From: DAIRFP01 sp036794995
Lineage (GTDB): Bacteria; Desulfobacterota; Binatia; UBA9968
DNA: 23,137 nt
NCBI GenBank assembly: GCA_036794995.1
Contig: DAIRFP010000066.1
Coordinates: 1-23,137, forward strand
Direction of reading: 5' to 3'
The notes below the pieces were generated by a model. That model made no database searches. It was not told the DNA's origin and worked only from the letters and a program-made list of their open reading frames with translations. The position numbers and the translations under genes were made by a program. Positions 14,158-20,770 of this stretch are shown here, piece by piece. How positions within the stretch are numbered: the stretch's first letter is position 1; every line of letters begins with the position of its first letter.

Positions 14158-14844
14158 GTGGCGATGACGATTCCACAAGTATCGTTGCCGGAGATTCTTC
14201 CGGTTTTCCCCTTGACTGGAGTTTTGCTCCTGCCGGGAACAGTTTTGCCGCTGCACGTCTTCGAGCCGCGTTATCGCGCTATGGTGGAGGATACCCTCAG
14301 CGCGGAGCGCGTGTTTGGCATGATTCAACCCTTTGCCGCGCAACCGGATAACCGGCCGCTCCCGGGAGCTGAAAATCAAGCGCCGGATCTCTACAAAGTG
14401 GGTTGCGCCGGGTACATCGAGAAGTGGGAGAAATTACCGGAAGGCCGGTACTTTGTGCAACTCAGGGGCGTTAACCGGTTTCGCTTCGAGCAGGAATTTC
14501 CGCTGCAACGAGGTTATCGGCGCGTCAAAGCCGACTATCGGGTTTTTCCTGATGCGACCTTGCATGAAGGCTGGCAATGTGATCGCCCGGCCGTGCTTCA
14601 AGCCCTGGCGAGTTACGGCCAAGCTCACGGCCTGCAAGTCAAACCGGAGCAAGCCGAGCGTTTTACCGACCTGGAGCTGGTCAATCTTTTAGGGGTTTCT
14701 CTCCCGTTTCATCCCGCCGAGAAACAAGCGCTGCTGGAAGCCACTACACTCAAGGATCGAGAGAAAGTCCTGGTGAATCTGCTCTGTCTTGGCGGCGGTC
14801 CCGAAGAGACGGGCTCCGAAGTCCCCCCGCGCACCGTCAATTAG
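14158..14844 (+). CDS. LON peptidase substrate-binding (N-terminal) domain protein
   Basis: 228 residues, GTG start supported by AGGAG six bases upstream (ATG 14164 would be 12 away). The whole protein is the N-terminal domain of Lon protease without ATPase or protease parts: LPVFPLTGVLLLPGTVLPLHVFEPRYRAMVEDTL (about 14-47), IGKIE-type turn at GYIEKWEKLPEGRYFVQLRGVNRFR, and a C-terminal helical region LTDLELVNLLGVSLPFHPAEKQALLE. Such stand-alone proteins are common in proteobacteria and of unknown role, possibly binding unfolded proteins. It stands divergent from the PPOX-AlgH operon. A weak TTGACG box at 14104-14109 may belong to its promoter. Confidence 0.9.
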   Translation: MAMTIPQVSLPEILPVFPLTGVLLLPGTVLPLHVFEPRYRAMVEDTLSAERVFGMIQPFAAQPDNRPLPGAENQAPDLYKVGCAGYIEKWEKLPEGRYFVQLRGVNRFRFEQEFPLQRGYRRVKADYRVFPDATLHEGWQCDRPAVLQALASYGQAHGLQVKPEQAERFTDLELVNLLGVSLPFHPAEKQALLEATTLKDREKVLVNLLCLGGGPEETGSEVPPRTVN

Positions 14845-14959
14845 CAACTTTTCGGAGATCGTTGAAGCGTCGACTTTGATTATCCTTACAATATCCCGCT
14901 AACAAAACCGCTTTACTTCAACAACTCCCGCCCCAAGCTCGCGTTCAAGTCAAGAACCC

Positions 14960-14988
14960 TTGCCTGAATGGAGTAGCTCGTCTATAGG
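14960..14988 (+). promoter_or_regulatory. sigma70-type promoter for the rightward alpha/beta hydrolase
   Basis: TTGCCT (14960-14965), 17 bp spacer, TATAGG (14983-14988). Both boxes match at four of six positions. The leader would be about 20 nt and carry the GAGGAG ribosome site. Confidence 0.45.
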
Positions 14989-15013
14989 ATAGGCAATATG
15001 AGGAGACGCCGGC

Positions 15014-15826
15014 ATGCCCTACGTTAAATCCGAAGATGGAGTCGATATCTACTATGAGGCGCACGGAGAAGGGACGCCATTGTTGTTTCTTAGCGAGACC
15101 GCTTGTGATGGGGAAGTCTGGAAGATCTATCAGGTTCCCGAGTTTTCCCGCGATCATCGCGTGGTCACCCTCGATTATCGCGGCACCGGCAAGTCCGGCA
15201 AACCGTCGACAAAATACAACACAAACATGTTTGCCGCAGACGCGGCCGCGGTGTTGGATCACCTCGGACTTACCCGAGCGGTGGTTTGTGGTCATTCCAT
15301 GGGCGGCCGCGTGGCGCAACTGCTCGCTCTCGATTATCCCCAGAAGGTCAGCAGGCTGATTCTGGCCTCCAGCGGCGCGGCCCATCCAGGCGATACGGGC
15401 ATTCCCCTGAGGATCGCTAAAGAAATGGTAGAACAGGGCTATGAGCGCTACGTCAGGGACCACACGATCGTGGTCGGTTGGACGGAGTCCTACGCCGAGA
15501 CGCACATGGAGTTGATCGAGAAGTATCTCAGGGTGCGTATGGCCAACCTGTGCCCGGTGGAGTTTTATTTTCGCCACGTGCTGGCGCGCCAGGAACACGA
15601 TACCGGCAGCCGGCTCAAAGACATAAAGGTCCCGACCCTTATTTTCGTCGGTGACGACGATCATTTTGTCGTCAGTGACATGTCGCATCGCAGCGGAGCA
15701 GAAATTCTGGCGAAGGGGATTCCCGACTCTAAACTAGTCATTCTGCCGGGTGAACGGCACAGCTATTTTTACACGGAGCCCGAGCAGGCTCACGAAATCA
15801 TCAGAAACTTTTTGCAGGGCCGATGA
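15014..15826 (+). CDS. alpha/beta hydrolase (copy A of a convergent pair)
   Basis: 270 residues, full alpha/beta hydrolase fold. Seen: nucleophile elbow GHSMGG with S95, acid D214-D216 in FVGDDDHF, catalytic H249 in GERHSYF, and strand 4 motif VVTLDYRGTGKS. The oxyanion loop after strand 3 is unusual: the common HGxxG is replaced by LSETACDGEVW (26-36), shared with copy B. Relatives hydrolyse esters, lactones or C-C bonds of ring-cleavage products. The substrate is not clear; the nearby amidohydrolase-2 enzymes make aromatic or cyclic acid metabolism plausible. GAGGAG precedes the ATG. Its stop is 7 bp from the stop of copy B. Confidence 0.9.
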   Translation: MPYVKSEDGVDIYYEAHGEGTPLLFLSETACDGEVWKIYQVPEFSRDHRVVTLDYRGTGKSGKPSTKYNTNMFAADAAAVLDHLGLTRAVVCGHSMGGRVAQLLALDYPQKVSRLILASSGAAHPGDTGIPLRIAKEMVEQGYERYVRDHTIVVGWTESYAETHMELIEKYLRVRMANLCPVEFYFRHVLARQEHDTGSRLKDIKVPTLIFVGDDDHFVVSDMSHRSGAEILAKGIPDSKLVILPGERHSYFYTEPEQAHEIIRNFLQGR

Positions 15827-15833
15827 TTGTCAC

Positions 15834-16649
15834 CTAGCAGCCTGAACTTAGAAACTCCCTAATAACTTTGTGCGCTTCTCCCGGGTTCGTGAAGAAATAG
15901 TTGTGTGCCTCGCCGGGAATGATTGCGAATTTGGCGTTGGGAATTCCCCGCGCCATGATCTCAGCGTCCATCCGGTGTGACCTTCCGGTCGCTGAGGCAT
16001 GGTCGTCAGAGCCGACCATAACCAGGGTCGGCACTTGAATTTCTTTCAATCGATCCGTCGTATCGTGCTCCTGTCGGGCGACGACGTGGCGCAGGTAACT
16101 CTCAAGCGGCGGCAGATTGGCGGTCCTTATCTTGAGGAAGCTTTCGACGGCTTCTCGATTGCTCTCGACATACGCCGCGGTCCAGCCTACTTCCAAGGTG
16201 TGATCGCGGATGTAGCGTTCATAGCCGAGCTCGACCATTTCCTTGCACATCTTCAGCGGAATTCCTTTCGCCAGCCCCGGATGCCCGGGACCACTGGAAG
16301 CAATGATCATTTTTTTGACTTTGGCCGGATATTTCAGCGCCATGAGTTGAATGACGCGCCCACCCATCGAATGGCCGCAGACGATCGCCGGTCCTGCATT
16401 GAGCTGATCTAATATGGCAATGGCGTCGTCGACGAAATCTTCGGTGCTGTACTGATTTGCCGGCTTGCTGGATCGACCCGTGCCGCGATAGTCATGCGTA
16501 ATCACCCGGTGATCGCGTGAAAACTCCCGGATTTGATGAATCTTCCAAACCTCGCCATCACACGCGGTCTCGCTGAAGAACATAAACGGCGTCCCCTGTC
16601 CGTGGACTTCGTAGTAGATCTCGACGTCGTCGCGCTTCAAGAGCGGCAT
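15834..16649 (-). CDS. alpha/beta hydrolase (copy B of a convergent pair)
   Basis: 271 residues, colinear with copy A over its whole length with clearly more than half the residues the same by eye. Catalytic residues are conserved: S94 in GHSMGG, D215/D216 in VGSDDHAS, H249 in GEAHNYF. The same FSETACDGEVWK replaces the oxyanion HG motif. Differences concentrate in the cap region (about 120-190), e.g. PGLAKGIPLKMCKEMVELG against PGDTGIPLRIAKEMVEQG, so substrates may differ slightly. GGGAGG precedes the ATG. It lies tail to tail with copy A without a terminator between, so transcripts may overlap. Confidence 0.9.
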   Translation of the reverse strand: MPLLKRDDVEIYYEVHGQGTPFMFFSETACDGEVWKIHQIREFSRDHRVITHDYRGTGRSSKPANQYSTEDFVDDAIAILDQLNAGPAIVCGHSMGGRVIQLMALKYPAKVKKMIIASSGPGHPGLAKGIPLKMCKEMVELGYERYIRDHTLEVGWTAAYVESNREAVESFLKIRTANLPPLESYLRHVVARQEHDTTDRLKEIQVPTLVMVGSDDHASATGRSHRMDAEIMARGIPNAKFAIIPGEAHNYFFTNPGEAHKVIREFLSSGC

Positions 16650-16750
16650 AGACGGTCCTCCCTAGAGTATATTGGCAGAAGCTTCGGCCGCTTACGCGCG
16701 TCGATCCATCGTTGAAGCTCTTCAGGGATTCGCTGTTTGCTCTCAGCCAT
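16637..16750 (-). pseudogene. N-terminal stump of a small conserved hypothetical gene
   Basis: A leftward 37-codon frame opens with MAESKQRIPEELQRWIDARKR. This resembles the start of a family of small soluble proteins (P-E-E-L-x-x-W-I-x-A-R-K/R-R followed by an ARELGM segment) that I recall from many bacteria. After residue 21 the resemblance stops, and the frame runs into the ribosome site and start of alpha/beta hydrolase copy B before a TGA. It looks truncated by the event that brought in the hydrolase. The family memory is not verified here. The rest of the 343-bp gap 16650-16992 holds the promoter at 16864-16892. Confidence 0.4.
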
Positions 16751-16863
16751 TGGTTGATTGATCCGGATCTAACGTCAGCGTTCAACAGCCGGGCAACCAG
16801 CCGAGGGTAAAACCGCGAACAGGAAACTTCACCCTGGATGACGACCGCTTGCCGGCGGCGCGA

Positions 16864-16892
16864 TTGACACAGTCCCTTTCTATAAATACATT
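16864..16892 (+). promoter_or_regulatory. sigma70-type promoter for the second amidohydrolase
   Basis: Perfect TTGACA (16864-16869), 17 bp spacer, TACATT (16887-16892; four of six). The start would be near 16899, leaving a leader of about 94 nt with a small TAGCG/CGCTA hairpin. Confidence 0.6.
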
Positions 16893-16992
16893 CTGCGAGA
16901 ATAGCGAGCGTCACGCTAGGGAGGCCTTTTGCTTTCAAACAAAATCGGATCGATGATAGCGGCCAAGGGCGAAGAGTTCTAGGAGGCTTAAC

Positions 16993-18030
16993 GTGTTGAC
17001 TATTGATGCTGATGCACATGTCGTCGAGAGCGAACGAACCTGGGACTATTTGGAAGGGAGCGACAAGCGCCACCGGCCGGTGCCGATTACCCTCGACATA
17101 CCTTCGGACAAAAACCGGAACTACTGGATCATCGGGGGGCGCTTGATCGGCGGGCGCGACAACATCGGCAAGGACACTTCCCAAGAGTCCCGGGAGCTGG
17201 CCGATATCGAGGCGCGGCTAAAGCACATGGACGAGATCGGCACCGGTGTTCAGGTGCTCTACCCGACTCTGTTTCTCCGCCCATGGACGGACCAACCGGA
17301 AATCGAGTTGGCGCTCAGCCGTTCCTATAATCGCTGGCTCGCCGATATCTGGTCCAAAGCCAAGACGCGGTTACGCTGGGCGGTGCACTTACCTTTGATG
17401 ACCATGGACAAGGCGCTTGACGAGCTTCGCTGGTCTCATGGCAACGGCGCTTGCGCCGTTTTTATGCGCGGACTCGAGACCCATCATACTTTGCACGATC
17501 CCTACTTTTTCCCATTGTACGAGGAAGCGAGCCGGCTCGATATGCCAATCGGTATTCACTCCGGAGTGGGGAACTTCGCGGTCTCTGAAGCCTTCGGTGT
17601 CGATCCTTTTCGCGAAGCCAAGCTTGGTGTCATCGGCGCCTTTCACGCGATGATCATGCGCGGCATCCCGGAACGCTTTCCGCGTCTGCGCATCGGCGCC
17701 ATCGAAGTCTCCGCGCAATGGATACCCTACGTGGTCCATGACATCAACCTGCGGTTGCCCAAGTTTCTCGGCAAAGAGGCCAAGCCGGACTGGCTGAAGA
17801 ACAGCAGTCAACTGTTCGTTGCGTGCCAGACGGACGATGATTTGCCTTACGTGCTGAAATACTCCGGCGAGAACAGCCTGATGGTTGGATCTGATTACGG
17901 CCACGCCGACAACGCCAGCGAGTTGTTGGCTTTAAAGCGGCTCAAGGATAAAGGCGAGGTGGATCCGAGCGTGATCGATAAGATCCTCTGCGCCAACCCG
18001 ACGCGCTTCTACGGTCTACCGACGGATTAG
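16993..18030 (+). CDS. amidohydrolase family 2 protein (second type)
   Basis: 345 residues. GTG 16993 is supported by a perfect AGGAGG six bases before it. Metal motif MLTIDADAHVVE with D7-x-H9; third histidine in MPIGIHSGVGN (H189); E238 in IGAIEVSAQW; catalytic aspartate D301 in MVGSDYGHAD; family ending ILCANPTRFYGLP. These fit the ACMSD-like TIM-barrel decarboxylase/hydrolase group with a divalent metal. The cap contains VLYPTLFLRPWTDQPE (88-103), typical of forms acting on cyclic or aromatic acids. The substrate is unknown. It has its own promoter and ends 13 bp before the convergent LexA-like pseudogene. Confidence 0.9.
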   Translation: MLTIDADAHVVESERTWDYLEGSDKRHRPVPITLDIPSDKNRNYWIIGGRLIGGRDNIGKDTSQESRELADIEARLKHMDEIGTGVQVLYPTLFLRPWTDQPEIELALSRSYNRWLADIWSKAKTRLRWAVHLPLMTMDKALDELRWSHGNGACAVFMRGLETHHTLHDPYFFPLYEEASRLDMPIGIHSGVGNFAVSEAFGVDPFREAKLGVIGAFHAMIMRGIPERFPRLRIGAIEVSAQWIPYVVHDINLRLPKFLGKEAKPDWLKNSSQLFVACQTDDDLPYVLKYSGENSLMVGSDYGHADNASELLALKRLKDKGEVDPSVIDKILCANPTRFYGLPTD

Positions 18031-18043
18031 GAAATAGACACCA

Positions 18044-18279
18044 CTATTCCAGGTCGGGCAGCTCATGCCTCGGTAACAGCAGTCTGATCGACCGGGCCTG
18101 GCCGGGCGTGCGCTCAATCAGTCTATTCCTTTCGAGAGACAACACCATTTGGTGAACGGTCGGCGGCGTAACAGCGAAGTAGGCTTGCATCTCCGCTTCG
18201 GAATGGGAACGGCCGTGAATCTTGGCGTAGTAGTAGATGAACGCCAATATTGTCCCTGTTTTTCTGTGTAACTCGCCAT
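18044..18279 (-). pseudogene. LexA-type winged-helix DNA-binding protein, frameshifted
   Basis: Two frames together give one small DNA-binding protein. The first (ATG 18279) reads MASYTEKQGQY; the second continues LAFIYYYAKIHGRSHSEAEM, then FAVTPPTVHQMVLSLERNRLIERTPGQARSIRLLL. The joined product (about 77 residues) matches stand-alone LexA_DNA_bind-type winged helix proteins, whose members read QGQYLAFI at this point. One T is missing in the TTGG context near 18247, breaking the frame; restoring it gives TAT TTG GCG. The second part could still start at TTG 18247 (67 residues) but would lack helix 1. It is either a real mutation or a sequencing error. It lies 34 bp after the DUF6155-like gene on the same strand. 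Confidence 0.7.
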
Positions 18280-18313
18280 CGATCGTTCTAATTTGAGCGT
18301 TGGTGCGTCGTGA

Positions 18314-18865
18314 CTAGTCATCCTCAGGGAATGCCTCACAGTATTGCTCACAAAGACCGTCGTGGTAGCCCCAACCTATTCCATCTGAGGCCACCATGAT
18401 TGTTCTAAGTCTCTCTCGAAACTCGTGCTGCTCTTCATCGGGAAGGCTGAGGACCTTATTGATAGCTCGCGCGTACATTCGAAGCAGGGCGTCATAAAAG
18501 CTTTCGCCTATGTCGCCATATTCAACCGTAAATTGATTTCCGCACTCGACAAAATAAGTCATGAGTTCGGCTTCGCCCTTCGCGTCGCCGACCGCCTTGG
18601 AATATTCATTGATCGCTCTCTTTGCCGTGGATATTTGGACAGGTTTGTTTTTAAACACATCAGGAAACATACAGTCTTCAATGACTTTCCTATACGGGGC
18701 GATTGGATCGTCGCCGATCGAGAAACGGGCATGGAGGAAATCTCTGTTGCCGTTGGATAGCCTGTATAGACCGGCAATCAGTTGAATGAGTTCACTCTTA
18801 CCTAGAGAGGCGATCAATTCTTTTGCGTCAGACCAGGAAGGTCCCCGCGTCTTCGTTTTAGTCAT
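18314..18865 (-). CDS. DUF6155-like small helical protein
   Basis: 183 residues, mostly helical, rich in Glu, Lys and Tyr. The N-terminus (SWSDAKELIASLGKSELIQLIAGLYRLSNGNRDFLHARF) follows the pattern of the DUF6155 family: a short helix, a K-x-E-L-I/V-x-L-I-x-x-L-Y core, and a following N-x-x-x-x-x-F-L segment. Family membership is from memory of this pattern and uncertain. No catalytic motif, signal peptide or membrane segment is visible. Its start lies 20 bp downstream of an attC-like hairpin that separates it from the EVE-domain gene. The placement is that of the next gene in a cassette row. Function unknown. Confidence 0.7.
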   Translation of the reverse strand: MTKTKTRGPSWSDAKELIASLGKSELIQLIAGLYRLSNGNRDFLHARFSIGDDPIAPYRKVIEDCMFPDVFKNKPVQISTAKRAINEYSKAVGDAKGEAELMTYFVECGNQFTVEYGDIGESFYDALLRMYARAINKVLSLPDEEQHEFRERLRTIMVASDGIGWGYHDGLCEQYCEAFPEDD

Positions 18866-18885
18866 AATCGGTCTCGTCTTATGGC

Positions 18886-18949
18886 ACCTAACGGCTCAGG
18901 CATAAGCCGCGAATGAAGATATGCGGGGCGGCTGGATGCCTTGGTAAAC
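18886..18949 (-). repeat. attC-like imperfect hairpin between two accessory genes
   Basis: Read leftward, a degenerate R''-like GTTTACC (18943-18949) begins and a perfect R'-type GTTAGGT (GTTRRRY, 18886-18892) ends a 64-bp segment. Between them AGGCAT-CC-AGCCGC pairs with GCGGCT-T-ATGCCT, leaving an extrahelical base as in integron attC sites. It starts 8 bp after the EVE gene stop and ends 20 bp before the next gene, the cassette arrangement. R'' pairs with R' only by wobble, so it could also be a plain stem-loop terminator. Confidence 0.4.
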
Positions 18950-18956
18950 CGGCACC

Positions 18957-20060
18957 CTAGTCCTCCGCATCTTCCTCGTATTCCTCGAGTACCGAATCGG
19001 AAAGATGCGAGAGGTGCGGCTGCGCAGCTAACTCTCGGACGCTATCATAGGAGAGGAAGGAGCAACTCTCCGAAAGCGGTCCTCGATCAAGTAGAGAAAA
19101 AACCGGACGGCGAAGCTCCTGAAAGACTTTGTCGCGGCGGGCGTCGGGCGTAACAATGTGCAACCGTATGTCCATGTTTGGTTGCAGAGCCAAGAGGTCG
19201 GCCATGCGCAGAATCCCTGAATAGATCGATGTCGTGTGCTCGACTTCGAAGGCACGCTTGATGGCTCGACCCTTCAACCACAGCACGTCGATCTGCTCGA
19301 TAGTGCGAAGAGTCACGTCATCATAGTTGAGCGGGAGACGTTCGAGAGGGGGTGGATGATCTCCTTTCCACTCCGTGACGACGGCTTGGCGGTCGTTGCG
19401 GGGAATCCAAATCTGCATCCCCATGCGAGCCCCGATTTCGGCGAGCAGGGCCTGCACACGAGTGGACTCACGGATATCTGTGGTTGCAACAGCGATCTCG
19501 GCCTCTGGTTCAGGCTCGGTCGGAATCGTTACGGCTATGTCTTTTGTCGCACCGCGAACGCGGGGTGTTAGCAGGCGACGAAGTTCGTCCTCGTCAACCG
19601 GCCAGGAGCGGTTGTCGGTGACCAGTACAGCGAGGAGATGTTCCAGGAACTGGCCATCTTCCGCAGAAATCTGCACAAGACTACCGCGCAGCCTTCCCGT
19701 CCAATTCGAAGTATTCTTTTTCTCACCGCGTGTGAAGGAAAGGCGCTCCCACACCTCGTCTTCGTGGATCGGGACGCACTTCTCAAGCGGTAGCCAGGAG
19801 ATTGGCTTGACGCGGAACCTAACGGTGAACGGATCGCTGTCGGGGTAGAAGATGGGTGTGGAGTCCTCGAACGGCCCGGACTCGACCTCAAGAATGCCAA
19901 CCCAGCGCGAGAGCTTCGTTATGTAGCAGACGAGTCGGTCTCCGCGTTTGATGCGCTGAGCGACGCCGCGCTGTCGCGGGCGGAAGCCGGAGACAGTGCG
20001 ATCCGATTTCGAAAAGGCCTCGTACGTCGCTGGCGAGAAGAGGTCGAGATAGTAGGCCAT
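18957..20060 (-). CDS. EVE-domain protein with C-terminal PD-(D/E)XK-like nuclease domain
   Basis: 367 residues, two parts. Residues 1-about 145 form an EVE (PUA-like) domain: MAYYLDLFSPATYEAF, GVAQRIKRGDRLVCYITKLSRWVGILEVESGPF. EVE and related domains read modified bases such as 5-methylcytosine or its derivatives. After an acidic linker (about 170-195) the C-terminal part reads RVQALLAEIGARMGMQIWIP (201-220), IEQIDVLWLK (D258), RAFEVEHTTSIYSGILRMADL (E272 and E274). This D-x13-ExE order fits a PD-(D/E)XK nuclease variant of the BamHI ExE kind. Together this suggests a modification-dependent restriction or repair enzyme, probably acting alone since no methylase or helicase is near. GAGG precedes the ATG. 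The nuclease reading is inference from motifs. Confidence 0.75.
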   Translation of the reverse strand: MAYYLDLFSPATYEAFSKSDRTVSGFRPRQRGVAQRIKRGDRLVCYITKLSRWVGILEVESGPFEDSTPIFYPDSDPFTVRFRVKPISWLPLEKCVPIHEDEVWERLSFTRGEKKNTSNWTGRLRGSLVQISAEDGQFLEHLLAVLVTDNRSWPVDEDELRRLLTPRVRGATKDIAVTIPTEPEPEAEIAVATTDIRESTRVQALLAEIGARMGMQIWIPRNDRQAVVTEWKGDHPPPLERLPLNYDDVTLRTIEQIDVLWLKGRAIKRAFEVEHTTSIYSGILRMADLLALQPNMDIRLHIVTPDARRDKVFQELRRPVFSLLDRGPLSESCSFLSYDSVRELAAQPHLSHLSDSVLEEYEEDAED

Positions 20061-20233
20061 TGATCCTCAATCAAGAGGGCTTCAGTATCCGGTTAAAATG
20101 CGCCGTTTAGTTTATCGGTGTCATTTATTAAATCCATGACTTGTTATATCCATCTTTCACGAAAATCTTGTCAAGCACTGCTTGTGAGCTGCCGTTCTCT
20201 AGCCGTTTCGATTCAATCGGAAGCTCCGTCGGG

Positions 20234-20551
20234 TTAAGTAGTGGCTCTTGCCGTGCCATGGCTTTTAGATACCCACTTCTCTGCCAGAGCCTTGAGTGCA
20301 GGACTTGACTCGGCCCAGTTGTGAAGAATCGCGGGATCAAAGTCTGCGCCGTTTGGCCAGACAAGCGTGTGAACCTCTGGATCGATCTGGACCTGATCGA
20401 AAAGGGATAGGTCCTGCAGCGGGCCATAGAGTTCCCCCTTCAATACTGGGCGAAAGTCGACGAGTTGAGAGACACCGTCGTCGAATTGTAATCGCAGGGT
20501 GAACGGAGCTACTTTTTCAAAAGACACAACCCGATAGATTTCGTGAGCCAT
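20234..20551 (-). CDS. DUF2442 domain protein (antitoxin-like)
   Basis: 105 residues. The DUF2442 pattern covers about residues 5-80: VVSFEKVAPFTLRLQFDDGVSQLVDFRPVLKG, LYGPLQDLSLFDQVQIDPEVHTLVWPNGADFDPAILHNW. DUF2442 genes normally sit beside a DUF4160 gene, and the pair is regarded as a possible toxin-antitoxin unit; here the DUF4160 partner directly upstream (9 bp) is only a stump. AGGA precedes the ATG. Downstream, 20061-20233 contains no convincing gene; a 43-codon frame at 20128-20259 overlaps the end of this gene but matches nothing I know. Confidence 0.85.
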   Translation of the reverse strand: MAHEIYRVVSFEKVAPFTLRLQFDDGVSQLVDFRPVLKGELYGPLQDLSLFDQVQIDPEVHTLVWPNGADFDPAILHNWAESSPALKALAEKWVSKSHGTARATT

Positions 20552-20560
20552 AGGGAATCC

Positions 20561-20692
20561 TCACTTCAAGGGTTCAATCTTAACCGGTGGACTGCCTTGC
20601 TGCAACGACTGCCAGTTGGACAGGAGATCCTCCTGATGAAGCTCCGCCAATGCCAAGACAAGTAGACCTGTTTGGCTGCGAAATGAGTTTCG
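20561..20692 (-). pseudogene. C-terminal fragment of a DUF4160 gene
   Basis: The frame ends with LALAELHQEDLLSNWQSL, then SPPVKIEPLK, the characteristic C-terminus of DUF4160 proteins (V-x-x-W-A-E-L-H-x-x-E-L-L-x-N-W ending K-I-x-P-L). Only about 40 codons are recognisable; upstream the frame runs into the promoter and start of the histidine phosphatase on the other strand, without the DUF4160 N-terminal Y-x-x-x-H-x-P-P-H-x-H part. The gene has therefore lost its 5' half. It lies 9 bp from the intact DUF2442 gene. Confidence 0.65.
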
Positions 20693-20703
20693 GTCAATAC
20701 GCG

Positions 20704-20732
20704 TTGACAAAGCGATGGAGAAAATGGATCTT
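20704..20732 (+). promoter_or_regulatory. candidate promoter for the histidine phosphatase
   Basis: Perfect TTGACA (20704-20709), 17 bp spacer, GATCTT (20727-20732; three of six matches). About 32 nt of leader precede the ATG at 20771. It is plausible but has a weak -10. Confidence 0.4.
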
Positions 20733-20770
20733 GGCGTGACACTAACTAAAAACCACGAGGATCGACATTC

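Noticed and set aside
14236..14262. GGAAC then GTCTTC with ECF-like spacing
   Set aside because: It lies inside the LON-domain coding sequence and the second box lacks the AA of GTCTAA; chance match.
14945..15688. Leftward 247-codon open frame opposite alpha/beta hydrolase copy A
   Set aside because: It lies entirely antisense to a gene with complete catalytic motifs and has no family pattern of its own; it is a shadow of the codon bias.
16558..17184. Leftward 208-codon frame across the divergent region 16650-16992
   Set aside because: It spans the starts of two certain genes and a promoter, without recognisable domain.
20128..20259. 43-codon frame overlapping the end of DUF2442
   Set aside because: Composition is protein-like but there is no ribosome site and no recognisable family; kept as a remark only.
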